The translations under genes and the position numbers were made by a program. From an uncultured Alphaproteobacteria bacterium (GTDB lineage: Bacteria; Pseudomonadota; Alphaproteobacteria; RF32; CAG-239), in the NCBI GenBank assembly GCA_910584385.1, contig CAJUAK010000014.1, forward strand, positions 1 to 48,117: DNA of 48,117 nucleotides. The letters are read 5' to 3'. Position 1 is the first letter of the stretch. Each line of letters begins with the position of its first letter. The notes beneath the pieces were generated by a model, which did no database searches, had not been told where the DNA came from, and saw only the letters and a program-made list of their open reading frames with translations. Shown piece by piece: positions 1 to 7,705 of the stretch.

Positions 1-12
1 CTTTTTATTCAT

Positions 13-36
13 CCACCACTAAAGTGGTGGTTTTCT
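13..36 (+). terminator. Intrinsic terminator of a gene left of the window
   Basis: An 8-bp perfect stem (CCACCACT/AGTGGTGG, 13-20 and 23-30) with a 2-nt loop is followed by TTTT. It should end a plus-strand gene that lies to the left of the window. Confidence 0.6.
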
Positions 37-49
37 ACAAGGCGTCAAT

Positions 50-78
50 AAAAAAAAGGTGCTGTAAACAGCACCTTC
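50..78 (-). terminator. Intrinsic terminator of the first minus-strand gene
   Basis: An 8-bp stem (AGGTGCTG/CAGCACCT, 57-64 and 69-76) with a 4-nt loop is followed on the minus strand by a run of T (the A run at 50-56). It sits just past the stop codon at 79. Confidence 0.8.
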
Positions 79-615
79 TTAGTGAAATTTCTTTTTTTTC
101 AGTTTTTTATCCCTCATCTGCCCGACAAAAGGCGGGAAATAGGGGAAAAGCTCATTGTTGAACTTCATGTTTATTCGCCAGGCGTGTTTATCCTGAGGAT
201 TCGGATTTTCAAGATTCCGCAGCCGGCGGACTTCAAGAAATTCCTGAATGGGCGCGAAGTCTTCCATATCCTCAGACATGGCGAGCAGTGTTCCGGGAAC
301 ATACCGCATGCGAGGCATCAGCGCCTGTGCCAAGAGAGCGTTAACCGGACCGGCAAACGAAACCTCGGCACCATCTCCGGGAAGGTTCTGAACGATGTAT
401 TCATAACCGCCGCACGCCGTAACGATTTTGAGACAATCATTCGTGCAGCATGTCAGAACAGCCGTATTCTCAGGGCGGTTTATCTCGTGAAGCAGAATCT
501 GCTGAGGATTGTCTTCACTTTGTTCAACGAGCCAACGGCGGCCATCGCCGTTTTTAACCTTGTACAGCAAAACCTGAACAGTTTGCGTGATTTGAAATTT
601 AAAGAAACTTTTCAT
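79..615 (-). CDS. Hypothetical protein, 178 aa
   Basis: I do not recognise this protein. The frame is open from an ATG at 666, but the ATG at 615 (starting MKSFFKFQ) is preferred, because a good promoter has its -10 at 648-653, which would place the transcript start after 666. No strong Shine-Dalgarno precedes either ATG. The protein is soluble, with Cys-Cys near the middle (TCCTND) and a Lys-rich C-terminus. An intrinsic terminator follows the stop. A nearly as long plus-strand frame (82-648) overlaps it. The minus frame is preferred because it has a matching promoter and terminator and a normal protein composition. The gene is the divergent neighbour of the small exported protein at 746. 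Confidence 0.6.
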   Translation of the reverse strand: MKSFFKFQITQTVQVLLYKVKNGDGRRWLVEQSEDNPQQILLHEINRPENTAVLTCCTNDCLKIVTACGGYEYIVQNLPGDGAEVSFAGPVNALLAQALMPRMRYVPGTLLAMSEDMEDFAPIQEFLEVRRLRNLENPNPQDKHAWRINMKFNNELFPYFPPFVGQMRDKKLKKKKFH

Positions 616-647
616 AATAAAGAAATAAATTGTAATGATTTGCTTTA

Positions 648-676
648 ATCTAAGCACATTTTTCATACCATGTCAA
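648..676 (-). promoter_or_regulatory. Predicted sigma-70 promoter for the gene at 79-615
   Basis: On the minus strand TTGACA (671-676) is separated by 17 bp from TTAGAT (648-653). A second TTGACA at 696-701 lies further upstream. Confidence 0.5.
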
Positions 677-694
677 TATTTTTGTCTAAAATAC

Positions 695-723
695 TTGTCA
701 AAACACTAAAAAAGTTCTATAAT
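695..723 (+). promoter_or_regulatory. Predicted sigma-70 promoter for the gene at 746
   Basis: TTGTCA (695-700), a 17-bp spacer and a perfect TATAAT (718-723) end 22 bp before the start codon. Its -35 box overlaps a minus-strand TTGACA (696-701), so RNA polymerases facing opposite ways would compete for the same bases. Confidence 0.7.
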
Positions 724-745
724 CAAGCAATAAACGGAGAATAAA

Positions 746-1033
746 ATGCCCAAAAAAAGTTTATTGATTGTCCTGTTCCTTCTGCTTAACAGCGCCTGCG
801 CATCAGACTATTATGCGGATTATTACACGCATAATGCCGGATATTACGCGAATTACTATCCCCAGGACACCCTTTTCAGAGCGCATGTTTCAAACGGCAT
901 AGGACCTGACAGCCTCTATATTTTTCCAATTAACGAGTTTCATGATTTCAGTGAGGATTTAAGGTATATTGACGTAACTTGGCCTTACCAGCTGGCCGGA
1001 ACAATCTTAAAAGGTTTTCTGGGCACCCGTTAA
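746..1033 (+). CDS. Small exported Tyr-rich protein, 95 aa
   Basis: This is a small secreted or periplasmic protein of unknown function. A Lys-Lys N-terminus and hydrophobic core end in a signal peptidase I type site (ACA|SDYY, near residue 19). The Cys there is a poor lipobox, so soluble export seems likelier than lipidation. The mature start is very rich in tyrosine, with a repeated YY spacing (DYYADYYTHNAGYYANYY). GGAG lies 7 nt before the ATG, and a near-consensus promoter is directly upstream. The stop codon shares the palindrome TTAA with the stop of the convergent gene at 1030, so the two genes overlap by 4 bp. Confidence 0.7.
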   Translation: MPKKSLLIVLFLLLNSACASDYYADYYTHNAGYYANYYPQDTLFRAHVSNGIGPDSLYIFPINEFHDFSEDLRYIDVTWPYQLAGTILKGFLGTR

Positions 1034-1494
1034 GATGCGTGCTTTTTCTTTGTCGACAGGCGTGTACGCATTTTTTGCAAATTTATAAAATTCTGCGTTT
1101 TCGTTAGGATATATTTTTTCAAATCCGGTTCCTGCTTTTGGGCATATTTCCAAATTTCATCATAATTTTTATAACGGACTTCCTTAAAATTCTGCATTGC
1201 AGAAATAACCAGATTCATACTTCCGCGGTTTAGCCCGTATTTTTTTATATAATTTTCATTTTCAGGAAAAGAAAGGTCAACCTCCCTCACCTCCAAAAGT
1301 CCGGCATCCAGATCGGCTGAAAAATGTTCTTTCACCGTCTGCAAAACTGCTTTTTCAATTTTGCCGTTTATAAAACTGTCATAACCGGGATGAAAAACAT
1401 AAAGCACAATACGCTCTTGCAATACTTCCTGCGCAAAGGCAGGAAATATTGCAAAAAATAACAAAAGGCAAATCCAGGCTGTTTTTTTGACCAA
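1030..1494 (-). CDS. Exported ArsF-like thioredoxin-fold protein lacking cysteines
   Basis: A signal peptide (residues 1-21, FPAFA|QE) precedes a domain that resembles, by eye, the ArsF family of small thioredoxin-fold proteins. The matching parts are the opening strand (IVLYVFHPGY), the KIEKAVLQTVKEHF helix, LLEVREVDL and PENENYIKKYGL. ArsF-type proteins have a CxxC just after the YFH strand. Here the equivalent stretch is GYDSFINGKIE, and the mature protein has no cysteine at all, so a redox role is unlikely and it may be a structural or binding derivative. It begins 3 bp after mscL and is probably cotranscribed with it. The family call is by recollection and uncertain; export is well supported. 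Confidence 0.6.
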   Translation of the reverse strand: MVKKTAWICLLLFFAIFPAFAQEVLQERIVLYVFHPGYDSFINGKIEKAVLQTVKEHFSADLDAGLLEVREVDLSFPENENYIKKYGLNRGSMNLVISAMQNFKEVRYKNYDEIWKYAQKQEPDLKKYILTKTQNFINLQKMRTRLSTKKKHAS

Positions 1495-1497
1495 AGC

Positions 1498-1977
1498 CTA
1501 TTCCTTCAAATCAGATGTACAATGCGGACAACGGACTGCTTTAATTGAAATTTCAGAACAACAATAAGGGCAAACCTTTGTCGTGGGCGCAGCTTTTTCC
1601 GCTTCTGCTTCTTTCTTGTCAAGCTTTGCCTGCAGCTCGTTAATCGCCTTAATCAAGATAAATACGGCAAAAGCCACAATTAAAAAGCTGATGACAGCAT
1701 TCACAAAAAGCCCCAAATTCAATGTAACGGCACCGGCATTCTGCGCAGCAGACAAAGAAGCGTAAGGTGCCGGCGTAACACCGTCTTTTAACACGACAAA
1801 AAGATTGGCAAAATCCACCTTGCCTAACAACAGGCCAATCGGCGGCATAATGACATCCTTAACAAGAGAGTCGACGATTTTTCCAAACGCAGCACCAATG
1901 ATAATACCGACAGCCATATCAATCACATTGCCGCGCATCGCAAATTTTTTAAATTCCGTCATCAAAGATTTAAACAT
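1498..1977 (-). CDS. mscL: Large-conductance mechanosensitive channel MscL with C-terminal zinc ribbon
   Basis: MscL is the pentameric inner-membrane pore that opens under high membrane tension to release solutes in hypo-osmotic shock. The N-terminus (FKKFAMRGNVIDMAVG) and TM1 (about residues 17-45, with the GIIIGAAFG pore-lining segment) are typical, as is TM2 (about 87-112). After the usual cytoplasmic helix comes an unusual tail with a zinc-ribbon pattern: Cys136-x2-Cys139 and Cys150-x2-Cys153. The length, 159 aa, is longer than the usual 130-140 aa because of this tail. GGAGG lies 5 nt before the ATG. The ArsF-like gene follows in the same direction. Confidence 0.95.
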   Translation of the reverse strand: MFKSLMTEFKKFAMRGNVIDMAVGIIIGAAFGKIVDSLVKDVIMPPIGLLLGKVDFANLFVVLKDGVTPAPYASLSAAQNAGAVTLNLGLFVNAVISFLIVAFAVFILIKAINELQAKLDKKEAEAEKAAPTTKVCPYCCSEISIKAVRCPHCTSDLKE

Positions 1978-2055
1978 TTTATCCTCCGTAATTAGTACTT
2001 TTTATAAGCTAAAATAAAATGATAGGCATGTCAATAACATGTGATAAAAAAGCAT

Positions 2056-2180
2056 GAAAAGGCCGGAGAATGCGCCATATAATAAGATTTAAGGGGAGAA
2101 AAAGCGCAGTGTACATAAGGTACATGAGCAGTTTTCTTCCCCGCAAAATCTGTATTAGATGGCCATTATACGGCCTTTTC
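2056..2180. repeat. 125-nt imperfect palindrome at the 3' end of adhE
   Basis: Perfect 10-bp arms (GAAAAGGCCG 2056-2065, CGGCCTTTTC 2171-2180) enclose further nested pairs: GCCAT/ATGGC (2074-2078, 2159-2163), AGATTT/AAATCT (2085-2090, 2146-2151), GGGGAGAAAA with TTTTCTTCCCC (2093-2102, 2132-2142) and TGTAC/GTACA (2110-2114, 2120-2124). The right arm touches the adhE stop codon. It may be an intergenic palindromic repeat (MITE- or REP-like) that also works as a terminator, since T-rich sequence follows on the minus strand. The 1978-2055 stretch otherwise holds only the mscL ribosome site. Confidence 0.6.
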
Positions 2181-4798
2181 TAAAGTTTTCCGTAATAAGC
2201 ATCCAAATACATCTGCTTAATCTCGCTGATAAGCGGATAGCGAGGGTTCGCACCAGTGCACTGGTCATCAAAAGCCAATTCGGAAAGAGAATCAAGATTA
2301 TCCATAAAGGCTTTCTCATCCACGCCAAAATCTTTGATAGAAAGAGGAATTGAAATAGATTTTTTCAATTTCTGAATTTCATCAATAAGATGTTGAACCT
2401 TTTCATCATCATTTTTACCACCGAGATTCAATGCATCGGCAACCTGCGCATAACGACGCTTTGCATCCGGATAATGATATTGCGAAAAGATACCCTGCTT
2501 CGTCGGCTTTTCACTGGCATTAAATTTAATAACCTGGCAAATCATAAGCGCATTGGCAATGCCATGGGGGATATTGTAAGCGCTGCCGAGTTTGTGCGCC
2601 ATTGAGTGGCAGACACCCAAGAAAGCCTGAGAAAACGCCATGCCGGCCATTGTTGCGGCATAATGCATATTTTCACGGGCAATAGGATTATTTGCCCCGT
2701 CATTAACAGATTTTTCCAGGTTTTCCAAAATCATTTTGGAAGCTTCCAAAGCCACACCATCAGAAAACGGCGTTGCCATAATGGAAACATAGGCTTCCAA
2801 AGCATGCGTTAAGGAATCAATGCCGGAAGCAGCAGCCAAACCGCGAGGCATTGTCAGTACCAAATCAGGATCGACAATCGCCATATTCGGCGTCAGGGCA
2901 TAATCGGCAATCGGATATTTAACATGCGTTTCAGAATCTGTAATAACCGCAAAAGGCGTAACTTCCGACCCCGTACCCGAAGTGGTCGGAATAGTAACCA
3001 TCATCGCTTTTTTGCCCAAATCCGGGAAGGTGCATATACGCTTGCGGATATCCATAAAGCGCATTGCCAAATCTTCAAATTTGATTTCAGGATGTTCATA
3101 CATTAACCAAACAATTTTAGCCGCATCCATCGGCGAACCGCCGCCAAGGGCGATAATGACATCCGGTTCCAAATTGCGGACAATTTTCAATGCGTTTTCG
3201 ATTGTTTCCGTATCCGGATCAGGATTAACATTTGAGAAAATCTGGTAAGAGATATCCAGCTCTTCCAAAACAGAAGTAATTTTATCCGTGTATCCCAAAC
3301 CAAACAGCGGTTTATCCGTGATAATAAAGGCTTTTTTCTTGCCGGCCAATTCGCGCAAAGCAAAACCTGTCGCGCCCTGTTTGAAATAAATTTTTGGCGG
3401 CACGCGGAACCATAACATATTTTCCCTTCTTTCCGCCACGTTTTTAATATTCAGCAAATGTTTTACTCCCACGTTTTCGCTGGCAGCATTTCCGCCCCAT
3501 GAGCCGCAGCCCAAAGTCAGGGAAGGATCCAGCCTGAAATTGTACAAATCGCCAATACCGCCTTGAGAAGACGGCGTGTTCACCAACATACGCCCCGTAT
3601 CAATCTGGTCGCTAAAATGAGCGATACGGTCTTTATTATGGCTTGCCGTGTAGAGGACGGAAGTGTGTCCCGGCCCCGCAAAATGGACAAGTTCCGCAGC
3701 CATGGAAACGCCTTCTTCAAAATCCTTTATTTTATACATTGCCAAAACGGGAGAAAGCTTTTCAAAAGAAAAAGGCTCAGCCGTGCCGATTTCAGAGACC
3801 TCGCCAATCAAAACCTTTGTTTCGGCTGGCACCTTAACACCGGCCATTTCTGCAATTTTAGCAGCCGGCTGCCCGACAATAGCGGCATTAAGCTTGCCAT
3901 TTTGAATAATCAGTTTGGCAACTTTTTCACGGTCTTTTTTGCTTAAAATATGCGCTCCCCGATATTCGAGCTCTTTTTTAACATCGTCATAAATATCCTT
4001 ATGGACAAGGATAGACTGCTCGGAAGCACAAATCATGCCGTTATCAAAAGTCTTACTCATCAAAACGGAGCTCACCGCCATCTTAATATCGGCCGTCTCG
4101 TCAATAATCGCAGGCACATTGCCGGCACCAACGCCCAGAGCAGGTTTTCCAGAAGAATACGCCGCTTTGACCATTCCCGGGCCGCCGGTTGCCAAAATCA
4201 TATTAATGCCTTCATGGCTCATCAGATGCTGCGTCATATCTATTGACGGCTCATCAATCCAACCGATAATATTATCCGGAGCTCCGGCTTTGACTGCAGC
4301 CTCCAACATCAATTTTGCCGCGGCAATCGTACATTTTTTTGCGCGGGGATGCGGAGAAAAAATAATGCCGTTTCTGGTTTTGATAGAAATCAAACTTTTA
4401 AAAATGGTCGTCGATGTCGGATTCGTCGTCGGAATAACGCCGGCAATCACCCCAATCGGCTCTGCAATTTTTGTCAGGCCGTTTGTTTCATCACGTTCAA
4501 TAACGCCGCAGGTCTTGGCATTACGGTATTTGTTATAAATAATCTCGGAAGCAAAATGGTTTTTAATTACCTTGTCTTCCACGATTCCCATGCCTGTTTC
4601 TTCCACCGCCATCTTAGCCAGCGGGATTCTTGCCTGATTCGCAGCAATCGCCATCGCTTGAAAGATTCTGTCGACCTGCTCCTGGCTGTAAGTGGCCAAA
4701 ACTTCCTGAGCTGTTTTAACCTTGTCAATCACGATATTCAAATCATCAATCGTGGCAACAGGCTTATTTTTATCTTCACGAACAATTTTTTCTCTCAT
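2180..4798 (-). CDS. adhE: Bifunctional acetaldehyde-CoA/alcohol dehydrogenase AdhE
   Basis: AdhE makes ethanol from acetyl-CoA in two NADH-consuming steps and regenerates NAD+ in fermentation. The ORF including the upstream TTG is 873 codons, the usual AdhE length. Numbered in that frame, the N-terminal aldehyde dehydrogenase half has the catalytic Cys258 (GMICASEQS). The C-terminal iron-dependent alcohol dehydrogenase half has GGGSPMDAAK near 553 and the iron ligands Asp662, His666, His732 and His746 (GIDSLTHALE, CHSMAHK, IPHG). The ATG at 4798 is chosen because AAGAG lies 8 nt before it; a TTG one codon upstream is possible. The gene implies mixed-acid or ethanol fermentation. Only 66 bp of AT-rich sequence separates it from the gene upstream. 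Confidence 0.97.
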   Translation of the reverse strand: MREKIVREDKNKPVATIDDLNIVIDKVKTAQEVLATYSQEQVDRIFQAMAIAANQARIPLAKMAVEETGMGIVEDKVIKNHFASEIIYNKYRNAKTCGVIERDETNGLTKIAEPIGVIAGVIPTTNPTSTTIFKSLISIKTRNGIIFSPHPRAKKCTIAAAKLMLEAAVKAGAPDNIIGWIDEPSIDMTQHLMSHEGINMILATGGPGMVKAAYSSGKPALGVGAGNVPAIIDETADIKMAVSSVLMSKTFDNGMICASEQSILVHKDIYDDVKKELEYRGAHILSKKDREKVAKLIIQNGKLNAAIVGQPAAKIAEMAGVKVPAETKVLIGEVSEIGTAEPFSFEKLSPVLAMYKIKDFEEGVSMAAELVHFAGPGHTSVLYTASHNKDRIAHFSDQIDTGRMLVNTPSSQGGIGDLYNFRLDPSLTLGCGSWGGNAASENVGVKHLLNIKNVAERRENMLWFRVPPKIYFKQGATGFALRELAGKKKAFIITDKPLFGLGYTDKITSVLEELDISYQIFSNVNPDPDTETIENALKIVRNLEPDVIIALGGGSPMDAAKIVWLMYEHPEIKFEDLAMRFMDIRKRICTFPDLGKKAMMVTIPTTSGTGSEVTPFAVITDSETHVKYPIADYALTPNMAIVDPDLVLTMPRGLAAASGIDSLTHALEAYVSIMATPFSDGVALEASKMILENLEKSVNDGANNPIARENMHYAATMAGMAFSQAFLGVCHSMAHKLGSAYNIPHGIANALMICQVIKFNASEKPTKQGIFSQYHYPDAKRRYAQVADALNLGGKNDDEKVQHLIDEIQKLKKSISIPLSIKDFGVDEKAFMDNLDSLSELAFDDQCTGANPRYPLISEIKQMYLDAYYGKL

Positions 4799-4867
4799 CA
4801 ATGCATCTCTTTCAAAAATTAAATCGCCAACAAATATAAAGATAAATGTTTAAAATTGTTTAAAAAT

Positions 4868-5314
4868 TCAGCGGTTGCGCCGGTTTCTTTTTTCCTCGAG
4901 CTCCTTTAGCTTTTGGGCTTTTTTTTCGGCTCTTTCTTTAGCCTTTTGCAAAGCCCTTTGCCGCCGGGGCGATGCATCCTGCTTTTCCTGAAGTTCAAGG
5001 CGTTTGTTTTCCCTGTCTTCAATCCTGGCTTTTCCCTCTTCCTGCAGGCGGCGCTGCCTTGCGCTCATATTTTTTTCTTTTTCTTCAATTTTTTCACGTT
5101 TTTTATCTTCTCTGGCCTGAGCCTTTTGGTAAGCAAGCTTCCGCCGCGGAGACAAACCTTCGCGGTTGCGCTCCGCCGCAATAATTTCCTGCTTGCTCAA
5201 CTTTTTTTCCGGGGCAACATCTGCTTCCGTCAGAGGTTCTTCAGAAACCTCCTGCTGCGCATAAGCAGGATTAAAAGACAACAGGCATAAAAACAATAAA
5301 AACAAGTTTCTCAT
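4868..5314 (-). CDS. Exported highly charged coiled-coil protein, 148 aa
   Basis: The function is unknown. A signal peptide (about residues 1-19, NPAYA|QQ) precedes an acidic linker and a long Lys/Arg/Glu-rich helix. The helix has three imperfect repeats of about 30 residues that begin LSPRRKLAYQK, MSARQRRLQEE and ASPRRQRALQK, each running into a charged stretch. This composition points to an extended, probably coiled-coil or single-helix periplasmic protein. GAGG lies 6 nt before the ATG. It follows another small exported Lys/Ala-rich protein on the same strand, and the two may be related in role. No database family is recognised. Confidence 0.75.
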   Translation of the reverse strand: MRNLFLLFLCLLSFNPAYAQQEVSEEPLTEADVAPEKKLSKQEIIAAERNREGLSPRRKLAYQKAQAREDKKREKIEEKEKNMSARQRRLQEEGKARIEDRENKRLELQEKQDASPRRQRALQKAKERAEKKAQKLKELEEKRNRRNR

Positions 5315-5334
5315 AAATTCCTCGCGAAATAAGT

Positions 5335-5357
5335 CAGGGCAGCTTAACGCTGCCCTG
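5335..5357 (-). terminator. Hairpin between two exported-protein genes
   Basis: A 9-bp perfect stem (CAGGGCAGC/GCTGCCCTG) with a 5-nt loop follows the stop of the gene at 5364. There is no T run, so it may be a weak terminator or an mRNA-stabilising hairpin that lowers expression of the next gene. Confidence 0.45.
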
Positions 5358-5363
5358 CAACCG

Positions 5364-5699
5364 TTACCAAGACATTGTCGATTTCAAATCGTCTTTTAAT
5401 TTCTGGCGTTTAGCCTTTGCTTCGGCCTTTTGGGCTTTTTTCTTGGCTTTAGCTTCTTCTTTTGCAGCTTTCTTTTCAGCTTTTTTGGCTTCAACGTCTT
5501 TCTTCAAAGCTTCTTTTTTGGCTTCCTGTTCTGCTTTCTGAGCTTCAAGATCTTTTTTAAATGCTTCTTTTTTAGTCGCGGCCGCATCCAAAGCAGCCTG
5601 AGCTTTATCCAAGCTTACGCCGGCCGCATCCTGGGCACGCACATTCCCGGCTGCCAGCAGAGGCAAAACCAACATCGCCGCCATTAAAGATTTTTGCAT
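5364..5699 (-). CDS. Exported Lys/Ala/Glu-rich helical protein, 111 aa
   Basis: The function is unknown. A signal peptide (about residues 1-22, GNVRA|QD) is followed by almost 80 residues made nearly only of Lys, Ala, Glu, Gln and Asp, with AKKEA/KKAEK-type heptad-like repeats and no Gly or Pro. This predicts one long charged helix in the periplasm. The protein ends in a short aromatic tail (STMSW). AAGGAG lies 8 nt before the ATG. Low-complexity composition limits homology calls. It is likely expressed together with, or in parallel to, the charged coiled-coil gene downstream. Confidence 0.75.
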   Translation of the reverse strand: MQKSLMAAMLVLPLLAAGNVRAQDAAGVSLDKAQAALDAAATKKEAFKKDLEAQKAEQEAKKEALKKDVEAKKAEKKAAKEEAKAKKKAQKAEAKAKRQKLKDDLKSTMSW

Positions 5700-5848
5700 G
5701 TTTTTTCTCCTTAAAAAAATAAACCCGAGAAGATTATATAATCAAACATTGATAAAAATAAACCAAGGGAGAAAATCTATCCACTTTATTTTTCAAAAAT
5801 CTTGCCGGAAGCAAAAAAAGAATCTATAAAAAACAAAGGAGATAAAAA

Positions 5849-6244
5849 ATGACAACAGTAGCCGCCGGCATCATCTTATGCCAAAACAAAATCCTCATTG
5901 CCCAACGTAAAAGAGGCAAAAGCCTGGAATATTTATGGGAATTTCCGGGAGGGAAATTAGAACAAGGCGAAACCCTGCCCCAATGTTTAAAAAGGGAGAT
6001 ACAAGAAGAATTCGAACAAGATATCGAGGTCGGAGATTTCTTTATGACAACCCGTTTTGACTATGATTTCGGCACAATAGAAATGCATGCTTATTGGGCA
6101 TCATGCCCCACATTCAACCTGCCTGCAAACCTTGACCATGAGCAATATTGTTGGGTTTTGCCGGAAGAATTAAAAAATTACGATTTTCCGCCGGCAGATA
6201 AACCCATTGTTGATGCATTAAGCAAAATGAAACTTTCTGCCTAA
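5849..6244 (+). CDS. Nudix hydrolase, MutT-like (8-oxo-dGTP diphosphatase family)
   Basis: A Nudix enzyme hydrolyses nucleoside diphosphate-linked substrates. The short 131-aa single-domain form and the start VAAGIILCQNKILIAQRK with WEFPGGK resemble MutT, which removes oxidised dGTP. The Nudix box spans residues 35-57 (G35, E41, R49, E50, E53, E54), with the metal-binding glutamates intact. The late Gly of the consensus is replaced by Glu56, a tolerated but unusual change. AAGGAG lies 8 nt before the ATG. The stop overlaps the convergent peroxiredoxin gene by 4 bp. The substrate is inferred from family resemblance only, so no gene symbol is given. Confidence 0.88.
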   Translation: MTTVAAGIILCQNKILIAQRKRGKSLEYLWEFPGGKLEQGETLPQCLKREIQEEFEQDIEVGDFFMTTRFDYDFGTIEMHAYWASCPTFNLPANLDHEQYCWVLPEELKNYDFPPADKPIVDALSKMKLSA

Positions 6245-6972
6245 AGCTTCTTTTGGCAGAAATACCATGTCTGGCATGTTTTTCCCGGAGCGTTCATAGC
6301 CTCCAGCTGTTCTTTCATTGCCGCAGCAGTTGCCGGAGCCGGTTGCAAAACGGCATCGCCGGGCTGCCAGTCAGCCGGCGTTGCAACGCCATATTTGTCA
6401 GAAGTCTGCATTGCCTGCAATATGCGCAAAATTTCATCAAAATTCCGCCCGTTTGACAACGGATAATAGATAATCGCCCGGATAATATGCTTAGGGTCAA
6501 TAAAAAATACGGCGCGCACGGCTTTGGTATCGCTGGCTTTATGTTGCATCATGCCATATTTTCTGGCCACCTCCATTTTAACATCCGCCACAACAGGATA
6601 TGTAATTTTTTGCCCCTGATAATCATGGAATCTGATATTTTCCTCAATATCTTTCATCCAGGCCAGATGCGATGATACGGCATCAACCGACACCCCTAAA
6701 AGCGCCGTATTAAGCTTTGCAAATTCATTTCCCAGAGCGGCAAAGGATGCCAATTCGGATGTGCATACCGGCGTAAAATCGGCCGGATGGGAAAACAGCA
6801 CAACCCAGCGCCCTTCATAATCGCCGGGAAAGTTTATTTCGCCTTGTGTCGAAACAGCATGAAACGCAGGAGCCTCCTCTCCGATTGTCGGCAGGGAAAC
6901 ATTCTTGCAGCCACAATGATTGTCTGGCGTACAAGCGCAATTTTCGCCACAAGGGCAAGATTCTTTTTCCAT
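6241..6972 (-). CDS. Peroxiredoxin of the Prx6/archaeal type with Cys-rich N-terminal extension
   Basis: A thiol peroxidase that reduces hydrogen peroxide and organic peroxides. The peroxidatic motif PxxxTxxC is at residues 63-70 (Cys70). The C-terminus carries Cys233 and Cys239 in TCQTWYFCQKK, as in archaeal Prx6-type enzymes (Aeropyrum-like), where two C-terminal cysteines serve resolution. Residues 6-22 add six cysteines (CPCGENCACTPDNHCGC), a metal-binding-like or redox tail not normal for the family. The start at 6972 is set by GGAGG 5 nt upstream; the frame extends further to 7065 without a ribosome site. The electron donor is unknown; the rubredoxin fusion at 8478 is one candidate. Confidence 0.9.
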   Translation of the reverse strand: MEKESCPCGENCACTPDNHCGCKNVSLPTIGEEAPAFHAVSTQGEINFPGDYEGRWVVLFSHPADFTPVCTSELASFAALGNEFAKLNTALLGVSVDAVSSHLAWMKDIEENIRFHDYQGQKITYPVVADVKMEVARKYGMMQHKASDTKAVRAVFFIDPKHIIRAIIYYPLSNGRNFDEILRILQAMQTSDKYGVATPADWQPGDAVLQPAPATAAAMKEQLEAMNAPGKTCQTWYFCQKKL

Positions 6973-7102
6973 TACAACCTCCTTTTTTACTTCTCTAAAA
7001 AGATATATGCATAAAAAGCGCCTGTTCAACAACCCGCCCGGCTTGATTTTTAATTTTAGCAACATATCTATAAAATAGTTTTATAAGACAGGTGCATAAA
7101 AG

Positions 7103-7687
7103 ATGGAAAAACACTTCTACATTTTCCGCCACGGAGAAAGCTCATATAATATTTGCCATCGGGTTCAAGGGCAAAGCGACCGTTCACGCCTCACCAGCCA
7201 CGGCCGTTTTCAAGCTGCCCAAGCCGGAAAAAAACTTGCAAAAAAAGGGATAGAAATAATTATTTCCAGCCCGCTGAAGCGAGCCAGGGAAACAGGAGAA
7301 ATTATTGCCGGCATTATAAACGTTCCCATGACATCCGATAAAAGGTTTATCGAGGTAGACCTTGGCGAGGCCGAAGGGCTTTATTACGACGAGCTTCCCA
7401 AACGTTACGGCGAGCTTTATGAAGAATGGCGCAAATCATCTTCTGGAAATAAAAACGTGCGCTTTCCCGGAGGCGAAAGCAAGGCCGAAGTGCGCCAGCG
7501 CATTTTCGAAGGGTTAAATTACTATGCGGAAAACACCCCTTACCATAACTTCGGCATTTCAAGCCATGGAATTATGCTGATACAAATATTACTGGCTTTT
7601 GGCATCCGGCAATATGATATTCCAAATTGCAGCATCATCTGCCTGAAAAACATGAATCATAATTGGCATTATCTGGGATTTATTTAA
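7103..7687 (+). CDS. Histidine phosphatase family protein (phosphoglycerate mutase-like)
   Basis: This belongs to the branch-1 histidine phosphatase superfamily. The catalytic RHGE is at residues 9-12 (His10 is phosphorylated), SSPLKRARET is near 55-64, an acidic residue sits in the DLGEAEG region and the second His is in SSHG (His155). Its 194 aa fit the broad-specificity phosphatases (CobC, GpmB-like) rather than glycolytic mutase. The substrate cannot be told from the sequence. It is followed after 18 bp by a potassium channel gene and is probably in one operon with it. The Shine-Dalgarno is weak (AGG about 9 nt upstream). Confidence 0.85.
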   Translation: MEKHFYIFRHGESSYNICHRVQGQSDRSRLTSHGRFQAAQAGKKLAKKGIEIIISSPLKRARETGEIIAGIINVPMTSDKRFIEVDLGEAEGLYYDELPKRYGELYEEWRKSSSGNKNVRFPGGESKAEVRQRIFEGLNYYAENTPYHNFGISSHGIMLIQILLAFGIRQYDIPNCSIICLKNMNHNWHYLGFI

Positions 7688-7705
7688 ATATTAAAGGAAA
7701 AGAAA

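Noticed and set aside
82..648. A 188-codon plus-strand frame opposite the first gene
   Set aside because: The minus-strand frame has a promoter and terminator in the right places and a more natural protein composition.
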